64,000 nucleotides of DNA from Rhodalgimonas zhirmunskyi (GTDB lineage: Bacteria > Pseudomonadota > Alphaproteobacteria > Rhodobacterales > Rhodobacteraceae): the NCBI GenBank assembly GCA_030848925.1, contig JANFFA010000006.1, positions 87,623 to 151,622 of the forward strand, read 5' to 3'. A program made the translations under genes and the position numbers. The notes under the pieces were generated by a model, which was given only the letters and a program-made list of their open reading frames with translations, was not told where the DNA came from and did not search any database. Shown in pieces: positions 43,446 to 53,111 of the stretch. Positions within the stretch are counted from its first letter, which is position 1. The number at the start of each line of letters is the position of its first letter.

Positions 43446-45353
43446 ATGACCTTTGCAGGATTGCAAGACAAACTGGAAATGGAAGCGCAGCCATACGAGG
43501 AGCGCGACCTGCCGAAAACCGTCTACGAGATGTTGAAGATCACGCGCGACAAGCATCCGCAGCGACCGGCGATTTCCTATCAGCTTCTGTCGGGGGCGAC
43601 CGACAAGGCCGAGACCCTGACATGGAGCGAATTCCACGAGCGCGTGGTGCAGACCGCGAACCTGTTCCGCAGCCTGCGGGTGGGGCCGGATGACGTTGTG
43701 GGCATCGTCATGCCCAATGCCAACGAAACCGCGATCGTCATCGTTGCCGCGATGGTGGCGGGCATCGCCAACCCGATCAACCCGCTGCTTGAACCCGAGC
43801 AGATCGGCGCGATTCTACGCGAGACCAACGCCAAGGTGGTGGTCACGCTGAAAGCCTTTCCCAAGACCGACATCGCCCAGAAAACCGCCGAAGCCGTCCG
43901 CCATGCGCCGAATGTGCATACCGTTCTGGAAGTCGATCTGAACCGCTACCTGACGCCGCCGAAGAAATGGATCGTGCCGCTGGTGCGCCCGAAGAATCCG
44001 GGCAATCACCACGCGGATGTGAAGAACTTCCGTCACGAGATGCACAAGCAGCCCAAGCAACTGACTTTCGAGGATGCGACCGAGGATCGGGTTTGCGCCT
44101 ATTTCCATACCGGCGGCACGACGGGCATGCCGAAGGTGGCGCAGCACCGCTATTCGGGCGTGATCTATAACGGCTGGATCGGGCACGAGTTGCTTTACAC
44201 CGAGGAAGACAGCGTGATGTGCCCGCTGCCCCTGTTCCATGTGTTTGCTTGCCACGTGATCCTGATGGCGATGCTGAAATCGGGCGCGCATGTCGTGTTT
44301 CCGACGCCTGCGGGCTATCGCGGTGACGGGGTGTTCGACAACTTCTGGAAGCTGTGCGAGCGCTGGAAAACCACCTTCGTGATCACCGTGCCGACCGCTG
44401 TATCGGCGCTGATGCAAAGGCCGGTGGATGCCGACATTTCCCGCGTGAAGAATGCCTTTTCCGGCTCGGCCCCGATGCCGCTGGAACTGTTCAACCGGTT
44501 CACGCAATCGACCGGAATGCAGATCATCGAAGGCTATGGCCTGACCGAGGCGACCTGTCTTGTGAGCTGTAACCCGATTGACGGGGAAAAGAAGGTGGGC
44601 TCGGTCGGGGTGCCGTTCCCTTATTGCGACGTGCGCATCCTTCACGAAGGGCCGGACGGCCCGATTGAGAGCGCGGTGGATGAGGTCGGTGAGATCTGTA
44701 TTTCGAACCCCGGCGTCGTGGTGCGGGGCACCTATACCGAAGAGGACAAGAACAAGGACCTCTATCACGACCTTGGCAATCGCTGCTACCTGCGCACCGG
44801 GGATCTGGGGCGTGTGGATGCGGATGGCTATGTCTGGATCACCGGGCGTGCGAAGGATTTGATCATTCGCGGCGGTCACAACATCGACCCGGCCGAGATC
44901 GAGGATGCCCTGCTGGCGCACAAGGACGTGGCCTTTGCCGGTGCGATCGGCCAGCCCGACGCCCACGCCGGCGAGGTGGCCTGTGCCTATGTCGAGCTTG
45001 TCGATGGCGGCACGGTGACAGCCGAGCAGTTGATGGAGCACGCCAAGATCCACATCCACGAGCGCGCGGCCTATCCCAAGCATATCGAGGTCATGCCCGA
45101 ACTGCCCAAGACCGCCGTCGGCAAGATCTTCAAGCCGGACCTGCGCAAGATGGCGATCACGCGGGTTTACAATGCGGCGCTTGAAAAAGCGGGCATTGCG
45201 GCGCGGGTTGTTTCGGTGATCGACGACAAGAAGCGCGGGTTGATTGCAGAGGTTGCACCGAATGGCGCATCGGGTGATGATGTGGGCCACGTATTGGGCC
45301 AGTTCACCCGCCCTTGGGAATGGGCGACGGAGAAGGCGGCCGCAGCCGAGTAA
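43446..45353 (+). CDS. Acyl-CoA synthetase (AMP-forming)
   Basis: A 635-residue adenylate-forming enzyme that activates a carboxylic acid with ATP to an acyl-AMP and then an acyl-CoA. The P-loop-like FHTGGTTGMPKVAQH, the GYGLTEATC motif, the YLRTGDLGRVDADGYVWITGRAKDLIIRGGHNIDPAEIE segment and the C-terminal lysine in PKTAVGKIFKPDLRK are all present. A GGGGAGGAG-type ribosome site precedes ATG 43446. It is 18 bases before a CoxG-like gene, so co-transcription is likely. The chain length preference cannot be inferred. At 635 residues it is longer than a typical 550-residue member because of an N-terminal extension and an insert near 170-205. Confidence 0.92.
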   Translation: MTFAGLQDKLEMEAQPYEERDLPKTVYEMLKITRDKHPQRPAISYQLLSGATDKAETLTWSEFHERVVQTANLFRSLRVGPDDVVGIVMPNANETAIVIVAAMVAGIANPINPLLEPEQIGAILRETNAKVVVTLKAFPKTDIAQKTAEAVRHAPNVHTVLEVDLNRYLTPPKKWIVPLVRPKNPGNHHADVKNFRHEMHKQPKQLTFEDATEDRVCAYFHTGGTTGMPKVAQHRYSGVIYNGWIGHELLYTEEDSVMCPLPLFHVFACHVILMAMLKSGAHVVFPTPAGYRGDGVFDNFWKLCERWKTTFVITVPTAVSALMQRPVDADISRVKNAFSGSAPMPLELFNRFTQSTGMQIIEGYGLTEATCLVSCNPIDGEKKVGSVGVPFPYCDVRILHEGPDGPIESAVDEVGEICISNPGVVVRGTYTEEDKNKDLYHDLGNRCYLRTGDLGRVDADGYVWITGRAKDLIIRGGHNIDPAEIEDALLAHKDVAFAGAIGQPDAHAGEVACAYVELVDGGTVTAEQLMEHAKIHIHERAAYPKHIEVMPELPKTAVGKIFKPDLRKMAITRVYNAALEKAGIAARVVSVIDDKKRGLIAEVAPNGASGDDVGHVLGQFTRPWEWATEKAAAAE

Positions 45354-45371
45354 CCCGAAAGGAAACGCGCC

Positions 45372-45902
45372 ATGGAAATGAAGGACAGCCGGGTGATCGC
45401 CGCCCCGCGCCAAGAAGTGTGGGCCGCATTGCTGAGTGCCGATGTGCTTAAGGAATGTGTGCCCGGGTGTCAGGAAATGACCGGAAGCCCGGAAGAGGGC
45501 TTCGAGGCCGTGGTGGTGCAGAAGGTCGGCCCGGTAAAGGCCACCTTCAAAGGTGCGGTGACGCTGACCGATATGGTCGAGGGTGAGAGCCTGACCCTTT
45601 CGGGCGAAGGCAAGGGCGGGGCCGCCGGGTTTGCCAAGGGCGGCGCCGATGTGACCCTTGCCGATGGCGAGGAGCCGGGCACGACGCTGCTGTCTTATGA
45701 CGTGAGTGCCAAGGTGGGTGGCAAGCTGGCACAGCTTGGGAGCCGGATCATCGACGGTTTCGCCAAGAAGATGACGGATCAGTTCTTTGCCCGCTTTGCC
45801 GATGCCGTCGAAGGCCCGGATGACGAGGCCGAGGCGGAAGAGGCCGCAGCCGAGCATGACGGCAAGAAAAAGGGTTGGTTCCACCGTATGGTGAAGGGCT
45901 GA
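45372..45902 (+). CDS. CoxG-family SRPBCC protein
   Basis: A 176-residue protein of the SRPBCC (START-like) superfamily, carbon-monoxide-dehydrogenase subunit G family. The domain core is MEMKDSRVIAAPRQEVWAALLSADVLKECVPGCQEM, GPVKATFKGAVTLTDM, GEGKGGAAGFAKGGADVTL, YDVSAKVGGKLAQLGSRIIDGFAKKMTDQFF. CoxG in Oligotropha tethers CO dehydrogenase to the membrane; homologues often accompany molybdenum hydroxylases or act alone. An acidic then basic tail (DDEAEAEEAAAEHDGKKKGWFHRMVKG) may contact a membrane or partner. It follows an acyl-CoA synthetase gene, whereas the coxMSL-type cluster is 7 kb away. Confidence 0.85.
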   Translation: MEMKDSRVIAAPRQEVWAALLSADVLKECVPGCQEMTGSPEEGFEAVVVQKVGPVKATFKGAVTLTDMVEGESLTLSGEGKGGAAGFAKGGADVTLADGEEPGTTLLSYDVSAKVGGKLAQLGSRIIDGFAKKMTDQFFARFADAVEGPDDEAEAEEAAAEHDGKKKGWFHRMVKG

Positions 45903-45941
45903 CCCCCACGGGATGTGATCCCGGTAGAGAATAGTCTTTAG

Positions 45942-45972
45942 CAGGCCCGCGTTTCCCGCGCGGGCCTGTTTT
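45942..45972 (+). terminator. Rho-independent terminator after the coxG-like gene
   Basis: A perfect 10-bp stem (CAGGCCCGCG 45942-45951 with CGCGGGCCTG 45959-45968) is followed by TTTT. It lies between the CoxG-like gene and convergent glpD. Confidence 0.85.
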
Positions 45973-47549
45973 CATGTCGGAGAGGCGTTGAGATAGGCGT
46001 CGAGGCGGGCGACGTCGTCGTGATTGAATTTCAGTCCCAGCTTGCTGCGCCGCCAGAGGATGTCTTCGCTGGTTTGCGCCCATTCATTTGCCGTGAGCCA
46101 ATCAACCTCGGCCGTGGTCAGGCCGTGGGCGATGACCTGTCCGGGGCCATCCTTGAAAACCAGCGCGGCCTCGGTCCCGTAGGCGCGAATGAGGCGGGTG
46201 GCGGTGGCGGTATCGGCCCAATCGTGGGCCTTTTGGAACGCGTCGATCAGTCCTTGCACGCCGGTGACCGGGAAATCGCCCCCCGGAAGCGGAACGCCCG
46301 CTGTCCATTTTTGGGTGATCGGATTTTCATCTTCGTTGAAGGCGGGGGTGAAATCGGGCGGCAGGACCGATGCCAGCTTGGCCATCGCGGATTCGGCCAG
46401 CCGCCGGTAGGTGGTGATCTTGCCGCCAAAGACGTTGAGCACAGGCGCGCCGGCGCCCTGATCGAGCGAGAGGACGTAGTCGCGCGTTGCCGCCGTGGCC
46501 GAGCTTGCCCCGTCGTCATAAAGCGGGCGGACGCCGGAATAGGTCCATACGATATCGTCTGGTTTGATCGGCTGTTTGAAATATTGCGCTGCGAAATTGC
46601 GCAGGTAATCCGCCTCTTCCTTGGTGCAGACGGGGGGCGTGTCGGCGTCGGGGTGTTCCTGATCGGTGGTGCCGATCAGGGTGAAGTCCTGTTCGTAGGG
46701 GATGGTAAAGATGATGCGGCCATCGGTGCCCTGCAGGAAATAGCATTTGTCATGCGGATAAAGCCGCTTGGTGACGATATGCGAGCCGCGCACGAGGCGG
46801 ACATGTTCGCCGGTGTTGCGCCCCATCACACCGCTGATCACGTCACCGACCCACGGGCCGGCGGCGTTGACCAGCGCGCGGGCCGTGACCTGTTGCGCGC
46901 CGTCCGGGCCTTGCAGCGTGACCTGCCAAAGGCCGCCTTCGGCGCGGGCTTGGATGACCTTGGTGCGGGTCAGGATCCGCGCGCCGCGCGCCGCGGCATC
47001 GCGGGCGTTGAGCACGACGAGGCGGCTGTCCTGCACCCATGCGTCGGAATACTCAAAAGCGTGGGTCAGGTGATCCTTGAGCGGAGCGCCCTCGGGGGTG
47101 TTTTCGAGCGAAATCCGCGTGGTGCCGGGCAGGATTTTGCGCCCGCCCATGTGATCGTACATGAACAGCCCAAGCCGGATCAGCCAATCGGGGCGGCGGC
47201 CACGCATCCACGGCATGACCAGCGACAGGATGCGCGAGGTGGGGGTATCGGATTCAAACCGCATCTCGGGGGCGAGGGGCAGCACGAAGCGCATCGGCCA
47301 AGAGATATGCGGCATGGCGCGCAGCAGGGTTTCGCGTTCGATCAGGGCCTCGCGCACGAGGCGGAATTCGAAGTATTCGAGATAGCGCAAGCCGCCGTGA
47401 AACAGCTTGGTCGAGGCAGAAGAAGTGGCTTGGGCGAGGTCGCCCATTTCGGCCAGCGTGACGGTCAGGCCGCGCCCGGCCGCATCGCGGGCGATGCCGC
47501 AGCCGTTGACGCCGCCGCCGATGATCAGGAGATCGACCGTATCGCTCAT
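45972..47549 (-). CDS. glpD: Aerobic glycerol-3-phosphate dehydrogenase
   Basis: A 525-residue FAD enzyme that oxidises sn-glycerol 3-phosphate to dihydroxyacetone phosphate at the inner membrane, feeding electrons to quinone. The N-terminal dinucleotide motif is DLLIIGGGVNGCGIARDAAGRGL. Typical GlpD segments follow: SSASTKLFHGGLRYLEYFEFRLVREALIERETLL, then LTVTLAEMGD earlier, VNAAGPWV, GSHIVTKRLY, FTIPYEQDFTLIGTTDQEH, and the SGVRPLYDDG motif. It receives the product of glpK at 26816. It lies between coxG and cueR with its own promoter region upstream of 47549. Confidence 0.96.
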   Translation of the reverse strand: MSDTVDLLIIGGGVNGCGIARDAAGRGLTVTLAEMGDLAQATSSASTKLFHGGLRYLEYFEFRLVREALIERETLLRAMPHISWPMRFVLPLAPEMRFESDTPTSRILSLVMPWMRGRRPDWLIRLGLFMYDHMGGRKILPGTTRISLENTPEGAPLKDHLTHAFEYSDAWVQDSRLVVLNARDAAARGARILTRTKVIQARAEGGLWQVTLQGPDGAQQVTARALVNAAGPWVGDVISGVMGRNTGEHVRLVRGSHIVTKRLYPHDKCYFLQGTDGRIIFTIPYEQDFTLIGTTDQEHPDADTPPVCTKEEADYLRNFAAQYFKQPIKPDDIVWTYSGVRPLYDDGASSATAATRDYVLSLDQGAGAPVLNVFGGKITTYRRLAESAMAKLASVLPPDFTPAFNEDENPITQKWTAGVPLPGGDFPVTGVQGLIDAFQKAHDWADTATATRLIRAYGTEAALVFKDGPGQVIAHGLTTAEVDWLTANEWAQTSEDILWRRSKLGLKFNHDDVARLDAYLNASPT

Positions 47550-47642
47550 CGCATCCCTTGCTTTTTGCTGGGCCTTATTGCCGGGTCTTGCCGTGGCCTA
47601 GCGATAGGCCACGGGGGCAGGGCGCGCAACCTTGGCGCGGGG

Positions 47643-48049
47643 TCAGGTGGCGGCGTGGTTGCGGGGCGTGCCTTTTCCAAGATCGGCGAGGATCGGGCAA
47701 TCGGGGCGATCATTGCCAGCGCAACAGGACACCAGATGCGAGAGGGTGTCGTGCATCTGCTGTAGCTCGGTGATCTTTTGTTCGATCTCGCCCAAGTGTT
47801 GTTTGGCGATGGCGCGCACATCCGCCGAGGCGCGGTCACGATCCGCATAAAGCGCCAGAAGCGCGCGGCATTGTTCGATGGAAAACCCCAAGGAACGCGC
47901 GCGGCCAAGGAACGACAGCCTGTGCACGTCTGAGGCATCGAACAGGCGATAGCCGTTGGACTTACGCTCGGGTGTGACGAGGCCGATATCCTCGTAATAG
48001 CGGATGGTCTTGGCCGGAAGGCCGGTTTCGCGGGATACGTCGCCGATGT

Positions 48050-48053
<4 letters not shown>
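47643..48053 (-). CDS. cueR: Cu(I)-responsive MerR-family regulator
   Basis: A 136-residue MerR-family activator that senses cuprous ion and turns on copper export. The N-terminal helix-turn-helix is [46 protein letters not shown] in typical order, a dimerisation helix follows, and the metal site is [13 protein letters not shown], where two cysteines hold Cu(I). The gene overlaps copA by 4 bases on the same strand and is probably translated from the copA mRNA, giving autoregulation. Its operator lies in the copA promoter at 50520-50550. Confidence 0.93.
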
Positions 48054-50494
<2,441 letters not shown>

Positions 50495-50519
50495 GGGAGT
50501 GTTCCTTTCGTCGGCCTTA

Positions 50520-50550
50520 TACATAGGCCTTCCAGTAACTGGAAGGCCAA
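50520..50550 (-). promoter_or_regulatory. CueR-type operator and copA promoter
   Basis: A 23-base perfect palindrome (50526-50548; GGCCTTCCAGT, centre A, then its complement) lies between a -35-like TTGGCC (rc of 50545-50550) and a -10-like TATGTA (rc of 50520-50525). The spacer is 19 bases, the extended spacing expected for MerR-family activation. Confidence 0.85.
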
Positions 50551-50628
50551 GAGGTGTTCTTTCCGCTTGACCTGACTGCGCTGGAAGGGTGCAGAAAGCC
50601 TTGGAAATGATCAGAGAAAGGGCCGGAG

Positions 50629-50826
50629 ATGACGGTTTTCAACGTGACGGGCATGACCTGTGGACATTGCACCAAGGCGGTCGAAGAGGCGATTCTGGGG
50701 GCGGATGAGGGCGCGGATGTGACCTGTGATCTTGCCGCGGGAACGGTTGAGGTGGAGAGCGATCTGGAGGATGCTGCGCTGATCGAGGTGATCGGCAAGG
50801 CGGGATACGTCGCCAGCCCTGCGTGA
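50629..50826 (+). CDS. copZ: Copper chaperone CopZ (heavy-metal-associated domain)
   Basis: A 65-residue ferredoxin-like HMA-domain protein that carries Cu(I) to CopA. The metal motif is [15 protein letters not shown] at the N-terminus, followed by the usual beta-alpha-beta pattern ([29 protein letters not shown]). ATG 50629 has GGAG upstream. It is transcribed divergently from copA. A candidate promoter with TTGACC near 50567 precedes a CTGGAAGG half-site similar to the copA operator, so CueR may also control it (inference). Confidence 0.93.
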   Translation: MTVFNVTGMTCGHCTKAVEEAILGADEGADVTCDLAAGTVEVESDLEDAALIEVIGKAGYVASPA

Positions 50827-50901
50827 GGCGTCCGGTTTCTTGACCATCGCGCGGCCAGAGGCTAGGCCAAGGCCGAGACATTTCCTTGAAGGACGCACAA
50901 A

Positions 50902-52005
50902 ATGAGCAACCCCTCGCTTCTTATCCTGCCCGGTGACGGGATCGGCCCCGAAGTCATGGCCGAGGTTTCCAAGATCATCGACTGGTTCGGCGCCAAGCGC
51001 GGCCTGAAGTTCGACGTGAGCGAGGACCTTGTCGGCGGCTGCGCCTATGACAAGCACGGCACGCCGCTACATGACGACACCATGGCCAAAGCGCAGGAGG
51101 TGGATGCCGTCCTGCTGGGGGCCGTGGGTGGGCCGAAATACGACGTGCTCGATTTCAGCGTGAAGCCCGAGCGCGGCTTGCTGCGCTTGCGCAAGGAGAT
51201 GGACCTTTACGCCAACCTGCGTCCGGCGCAGTGCTTTGATGCGCTGGCGGATTTTTCTTCGTTGAAGAAAGATGTGGTCGCGGGCCTCGACATCATGATC
51301 GTGCGCGAATTGACGAGCGGTGTCTATTTCGGCGAACCGCGCGGCATTTTCGAAGAGGGCAACGAGCGCGTCGGCATCAACACCCAGCGCTACACCGAGA
51401 GCGAGATCGACCGCGTGGCACGGTCGGCGTTCGAGCTGGCGATGAAGCGCGGCAAGAAGCTGTGCTCGATGGAAAAGGCCAACGTGATGGAATCCGGCAT
51501 CCTGTGGCGCGAAGTCGTCACCGAGGTGGGCAAGGATTACCCCGAGGTCGAGCTGTCGCATATGTATGCTGATGCGGGCGCGATGCAGCTGACCCGCTGG
51601 CCCAAGCAGTTCGACGTGATCGTGACCGACAACCTGTTCGGCGACCTGCTGAGCGATCTGGCGGCGATGCTGACCGGTTCGCTCGGAATGCTGCCGTCGG
51701 CGTCGCTTGGCGCGCCGATGGAGAACGGGCGGCCCAAGGCGCTCTATGAGCCGGTGCATGGATCCGCGCCCGATATCGCGGGGCAGGGCAAGGCCAACCC
51801 GATCGCTTGCATCCTGAGCTTTGCCATGGCGCTGCGCTATTCGTTCGACAAGGGCGATGAGGCCGCACGCGTGGAAGAGGCGGTGAATGCGGTTCTGGCC
51901 GATGGCCTGCGCACGGCGGACCTTCTGGGCGAAGAGGGCGTGCAGCCGGTATCGACGTCGGAAATGGGCGATGCGATTGTCGCCAAGCTTGAGGCGTCGC
52001 TCTGA
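50902..52005 (+). CDS. leuB: 3-isopropylmalate dehydrogenase
   Basis: A 367-residue enzyme that oxidatively decarboxylates (2R,3S)-3-isopropylmalate with NAD to 2-oxoisocaproate, a step of leucine synthesis. Features are the N-terminal [104 protein letters not shown] and the NAD-binding [18 protein letters not shown]. The next gene starts 2 bases after its stop, so it may share the transcript. LeuC/leuD lie 12 kb upstream. Confidence 0.97.
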   Translation: MSNPSLLILPGDGIGPEVMAEVSKIIDWFGAKRGLKFDVSEDLVGGCAYDKHGTPLHDDTMAKAQEVDAVLLGAVGGPKYDVLDFSVKPERGLLRLRKEMDLYANLRPAQCFDALADFSSLKKDVVAGLDIMIVRELTSGVYFGEPRGIFEEGNERVGINTQRYTESEIDRVARSAFELAMKRGKKLCSMEKANVMESGILWREVVTEVGKDYPEVELSHMYADAGAMQLTRWPKQFDVIVTDNLFGDLLSDLAAMLTGSLGMLPSASLGAPMENGRPKALYEPVHGSAPDIAGQGKANPIACILSFAMALRYSFDKGDEAARVEEAVNAVLADGLRTADLLGEEGVQPVSTSEMGDAIVAKLEASL

Positions 52006-52007
52006 GA

Positions 52008-52733
52008 GTGCTGCGCAAACTGGCCGGGGCGGTGATCGCCCTGGCCATATGCGGCCCGCTTGATACGGCGCGGGCCGAGGTTTTCCTTGAGAACATGACC
52101 AGTCCCGAAGTGGGAGCGGCGATTGCCGAAGGCACGCGGACGGTGATCATCCCGACGGGCGGAACCGAGCAGAACGGCGCGGTCATGGTTCTGGGCAAGC
52201 ACAACATCCGGGTCAGGGCGCTGTCGGGTAGGATTGCCGAAGCGTTGGGCGATGCGATGGTGGCACCGGTTATTGCCTATGTGCCCGAAGGCGAAATCGA
52301 TCCGCCCACGGGACATATGCCTTTTCCCGGCTCGATCACGGTGCCGCCAGAGATTTTTGCCGCGAACGTGGAATGGGCGGCGCGGAGCATGCGACAGGCC
52401 GGGTTCGAGACGATTGTCCTGCTGGGTGACAGTGGCTGGAACCAGGCGCCGATGGCGGAGGTTGCGGAAAAGCTTAACCGTGAATGGGGCGGTGGGGTGC
52501 TTTTTGCCGATGCTTATTACGACACGAATGCAGTTTTCGCCGCGTGGCTTGAGGAGCAGGGCTTTGAACGGGCCGGTGTGCATGCGGGGCTAGCCGATAC
52601 CGCGATGATGCTGGCCGTTGATCCCGGCGCGGTGCGCGACAAGGGGGTGGCGACCGAGGCGATGGGCGCGCGCGGTGTCGAGATGTTTGTTGCGCGCACG
52701 GTCGAGCAGGTCCGGGCATTTCGCGGCGACTAG
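52008..52733 (+). CDS. Exported creatininase-family protein with altered metal-site residues
   Basis: A 241-residue protein of the creatininase family (amidohydrolase fold relative). Unlike most members it starts with a signal peptide (MLRKLAGAVIALAICGPLDTARA). The EQHGPHLPLGTD signature of canonical enzymes reads EQNGAVMVLGKH here, so the histidine ligand is asparagine and the aspartate is histidine. The NGHGGN motif reads GDSGWN, and HAGxxETS reads HAGLADTA. The fold may therefore have a different metal site or no activity. GTG 52008 begins two bases after the leuB stop, so translation is likely coupled. Substrate unknown. Confidence 0.75.
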   Translation: MLRKLAGAVIALAICGPLDTARAEVFLENMTSPEVGAAIAEGTRTVIIPTGGTEQNGAVMVLGKHNIRVRALSGRIAEALGDAMVAPVIAYVPEGEIDPPTGHMPFPGSITVPPEIFAANVEWAARSMRQAGFETIVLLGDSGWNQAPMAEVAEKLNREWGGGVLFADAYYDTNAVFAAWLEEQGFERAGVHAGLADTAMMLAVDPGAVRDKGVATEAMGARGVEMFVARTVEQVRAFRGD

Positions 52734-52740
52734 GTCGGAG

Positions 52741-52863
52741 CGAAATCCTGCGAGGATTTCGGCCAAAATTCCTTCGAGGAATTTTGGGGTGTGGTGCGCC
52801 GGTGTGGTTGGAGCAGAGAAAAATCTTCGTAAGATTTTTGATCGAATTCCTCGTAGGAATTCG
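52741..52863. repeat. Four tandem palindromes with 3-nt loops
   Basis: Four perfect stem-loops: 52741-52761 (9 bp, loop GCG), 52763-52787 (11 bp, loop TCG), 52819-52839 (9 bp, loop CGT) and 52843-52863 (9 bp, loop CGT). All arms end in CCT or CTT before a CG-containing loop. They fill the gap between the creatininase-like gene and convergent moaD-like gene, whose stop follows at 52869. Confidence 0.8.
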
Positions 52864-52868
52864 CCCGG

Positions 52869-53111
52869 TCAGCCGCCGGTGAGGCGGTTGAGCAGGACAA
52901 CTTCGCTGTCTTCCGCAATTGGTGTTGACCAGCCGTCGTTGTAGATCCTGCCGTCGATCGAGACAGAGATGCCGCGATCAAGCTGGGGTTTCAACGCTGG
53001 GTAATCGCGTTCGAGCGCGGTGAGGAGGCCGCCCAATGTGGCGGCCTCAACCTCGACCTCGGGCGCGCCCGCCAGATCGGCGAGCGAGCCCCAGAGCCGC
53101 ACGGCAACCAT
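52869..53111 (-). CDS. MoaD/ThiS-family protein
   Basis: An 80-residue beta-grasp protein of the MoaD/ThiS family. It ends with the diagnostic glycine pair (LLNRLTGG), whose C-terminal carboxylate is adenylated and converted to a thiocarboxylate for sulfur transfer, as in molybdopterin synthesis. The body reads MVAVRLWGSLADLAGAPEVEVEAATLGGLLTALERDYPALKPQL. Start 53111 overlaps the stop of the molybdenum subunit gene. It is the last gene of a FAD-FeS-Mo hydroxylase operon, so a dedicated sulfur-carrier role for that enzyme or its cofactor is likely (inference). Confidence 0.82.
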   Translation of the reverse strand: MVAVRLWGSLADLAGAPEVEVEAATLGGLLTALERDYPALKPQLDRGISVSIDGRIYNDGWSTPIAEDSEVVLLNRLTGG

